Source: Stercorarius parasiticus (taxonomy: Eukaryota > Chordata > Aves > Charadriiformes > Stercorariidae). Taken from it: DNA of 64,000 nt. The DNA lies in the NCBI GenBank assembly GCA_013396915.1, contig VWZL01000011.1, positions 93,401 to 157,400 on the forward strand, in the 5' to 3' direction. The notes beneath the pieces were generated by a model. That model made no database searches. It was not told the DNA's origin and was given only the letters and a program-made list of their open reading frames with translations. Made by a program: the position numbers and the translations under genes. This document shows positions 61,871-64,000 of the stretch, one piece after another. Each line of letters begins with the position of its first letter. The first letter of the stretch is position 1.

Positions 61871-63799
61871 GTGGTGAGTGGCAGGTGATACAAGATGGAA
61901 AACCAAAGGAAGTATGTGAAAAGTGCTGTGAAAATACAGCTGTAGCACTTCACCACACAAGCTTGCACTATCTCAACCTGCCATGGATGAGGAAAAAGAT
62001 GACAAGTTAAGTTGGAGAACAGTAACACTTGCAGAGGAGTGCCCTGCTGCTCTCTCAGTTACCACCACACAACTCAGGAGACAAACAAAACCCATTCCAC
62101 TACCACTGCTACCAATATCCCTAATCTCAGAGGACATTTCATGGTTGAATGACCTTATTTGCCTTAGAAAAGCCAATATAGAAGTCAATATGTACAGTAA
62201 GACTTTTTCTGCCAGTGATGGATGGATTTTTTCTTAGTGTCAGTTTGCATTTATAAAAGAATAGGAGACATTAAGCCTCTGTCTACTTGTTTTTCTGTAA
62301 AGAGAAAAATGATGTGCTTTAAGAGGACACCTCAGAACACCACACATTTGAACTCCCATCTGTGTTTTGGAGTAAGTATTTGCAACTGTCACTCTTCCAC
62401 CTTCCCTACCTCTGTCGCTTTATGCTCCATCATATTAGCATTTTAACAATGTACATTGACATTTAAAAAAAAATGCAGCTTTCATGCTGCTCTTTACACA
62501 GAGCAGACAGGGACAGGGATTAAACTGCAGCTTGCATTCTCACACAGTATTCTTTCCTATGAAACAGTCTACACTTGCATGGAAACAGTACAAATCGAAC
62601 CCCTCATAAACTAGAACACCATCCCTGGATCTGGTAGTGCTATTCTCTCCCAGGGCTTACTTGATTAGTGCCAATGTCTGGGTATGTCTGGGTGTACCTA
62701 TATAAAAGCCTATATATGACAGTCTCTATGATATTTTTTAAAAAGAGAATTAGCATAGCTCTGGCCCAATATTGTTTACAAATCAGCACACTGTGAGACT
62801 AAATATCACCTTATATTATCTTGATTACGCTGTAGGATCTAAAGTCCGAAAAACGAGAACCAAATAATGCTCTTGAAGGTAAAATATTATCGCTTTATCC
62901 TCACTTTATTTAAAACTCCTTTTGCACAGCAGATCAGGTGAAACACAGTGTGAAGTCAGATCCAAATAGCACATCTTCAGCATGTGGAAGAATCAGAGAC
63001 ACCCACATTAACCTACTGAAATCCTGAATAAAAACATTTTGCACCATTAAGCTGAACTCACAATATTAAATAAATATAGAGACAGAAGAAAAAATTAGAC
63101 CTGTATAGGTATTCAAATTCTGCCTGCTTTTACACTGAAAATCTTAATAGTGTCTCTTAAGAAACGGTCCCACTGTTTTCCATTTATGAGCATAAAACTA
63201 TTTTAGCAAATTCATTGCTTATTCAGAATTGGAGGCTGCTGAGGCAGCAGGGGTTTGTGCACCCAGGGAGGCAGTTCTACGGGATTTTAGTCAAGTCTGT
63301 TACTACCTGTGACAATAGCACCATGTGAAGTGAGGCAGGGAGACTGCCTTTTCTGTAATTTTGGTGTGTGGATCCATACCTCTAACAAAGATGAGAGGGA
63401 CCTGCTTTCTCCCACAGAATAATAGGATTTCAAAAACATTCATAACAAAAACTTTGAAGGAATGGCAAGCTCAGGCTTTTCAATACTGGTTTCCTTGTGA
63501 ACATGTGAACATGCATATATTGACATTCTCTACCTGTATGTATGGGTGAATGAGCCATACGTGTAGACTATTTCAGATATGGAAACATCTGGGTTTCCTT
63601 AGTTCAATCTAAGCATGCATTAGCAAGTCCTAAAGCAAATCAGGTGTGAGGTGGAGCACAGTCACTTTGTATGTATTATTAATGTTATTATCACTAAGTT
63701 ATACAACCAGAGAAGAAAAAAGCTACACACACACAAAAGAACCAACCCAAGCCCCTCAATGGATTTAGATTATCTCCTCGGAAACAATTGAAGTCTTTG
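61871..63799. other. Unannotated non-coding stretch
   Basis: No gene recognised. Short frames at 61983-62237 and 62222-62446 (+) and 63361-63549 (+) have no domain or splice evidence. Confidence 0.55.
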
Positions 63800-64000
63800 C
63801 CTGTGACAAAAAGTGGGGCAGCACATCAGGGGCAGAGGGATGGAGTCCTAGTAAGGGTTTTCAAATTGTTGCCCTGAGGCAAGCCAGAGACGATGTACCA
63901 GGACATCCCAAGGGAATCAAGGAGGATTCACACAAGTGGGTGACACGGCCAGCCCAGCTGAAGTACCTCTACGCGAGTGCATGCAGCTTGGGCAATAAAC
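63800..64000 (+). mobile_element. 5' part of a CR1 LINE running off the window, plus strand
   Basis: The last bases encode QLKYLYASACSLGNK (63955-63999), the start of the CR1 ORF2 endonuclease region. It is preceded by an ORF1-to-ORF2 junction-like segment (CAAGGAGGATTCACACA, GGTGACACGGCCAGCCCAGC). The left edge, about 63800, is approximate. Unlike the other copies, which are 3' ends, this one carries the upstream part of the element. The endonuclease and reverse transcriptase may continue beyond the window. Confidence 0.85.
63955..64000 (+). pseudogene. CR1 ORF2 N-terminus (partial, cut by window edge)
   Basis: Fifteen codons in frame at the N-terminal start of the apurinic-type endonuclease domain, with the LGNK motif that precedes the first catalytic residues. 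Too short to judge intactness; no stop is seen in the visible part. Confidence 0.7.

Noticed and set aside
61537..62028. 163-codon minus-strand open frame
   Set aside because: It lies opposite a purine-rich tract, and stop codons (purine-rich TAA, TAG, TGA) are rare on the pyrimidine strand. The Leu/Ser/Pro/His/Phe-rich product has no domain, and overlapping frames are open as well.
1..64000. CRISPR array, bacterial operon, rRNA or tRNA genes
   Set aside because: No regularly spaced direct repeats, no dense coding, and no cloverleaf or rRNA core sequence seen; CR1 and LTR content identify avian nuclear DNA.

Overview
The window looks like one piece of a bird nuclear chromosome. The evidence is at least six CR1 LINE pieces, several ending in the avian-type 8-bp tail (ATAGAATC / CACAGAAT)n, plus a solo LTR of an endogenous retrovirus with ERVL-like hallmarks. 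The rest is AT-rich, intron- or desert-like DNA with no operon-like gene packing. I recognise no host protein-coding gene, rRNA, tRNA or CRISPR array. Nearly every open frame is short, lacks a recognisable domain, and is what AT-rich, strand-biased or CR1-antisense sequence gives by chance. I cannot name the species or the chromosome.

Layout. A 589-bp solo LTR with a 5-bp target duplication sits at 0.9-1.5 kb. A plus-strand CR1 3' end lies at 7.3-7.8 kb, followed by a GC-rich, internally repetitive block at about 8.0-9.06 kb. At 12.03 and 13.39 kb are two arms of a perfect 35-bp inverted repeat, 1.33 kb apart. A minus-strand CR1 at 23.2-24.5 kb joins a 3' end to ORF1/5'-UTR-like sequence. A longer minus-strand CR1 at 27.9-29.0 kb keeps a reverse-transcriptase fragment and has a single N exactly where about 120-130 codons are missing. 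A 90-bp CR1 tail is at 43.2 kb. A minus-strand CR1 at 53.6-54.03 kb abuts five perfect copies of a 13-bp repeat. Two strand-asymmetric blocks follow, pyrimidine-rich at 57.3-57.9 kb and purine-rich at 61.15-61.87 kb, with a G-quadruplex motif (59.12 kb) and a C15 tract (60.98 kb) between them. The window ends inside another plus-strand CR1, just into ORF2.

Between these, most sequence is unannotated AT-rich DNA. A few stretches (about 25.0-25.6 kb and 34.7-35.5 kb) have the homeobox-site-rich, repeat-free texture of conserved non-coding enhancers, but this is an impression that needs alignment to test. One 107-codon open frame at 45.0-45.3 kb (minus) and one CpG-containing GC-rich island at 50.3-50.7 kb are the only places where I would look for an exon or regulatory element.

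I see no new multi-gene system. The most informative oddities are the long perfect inverted repeat, the N at the CR1 deletion junction, the chimeric CR1 and the unidentified 8-9 kb repeat block.
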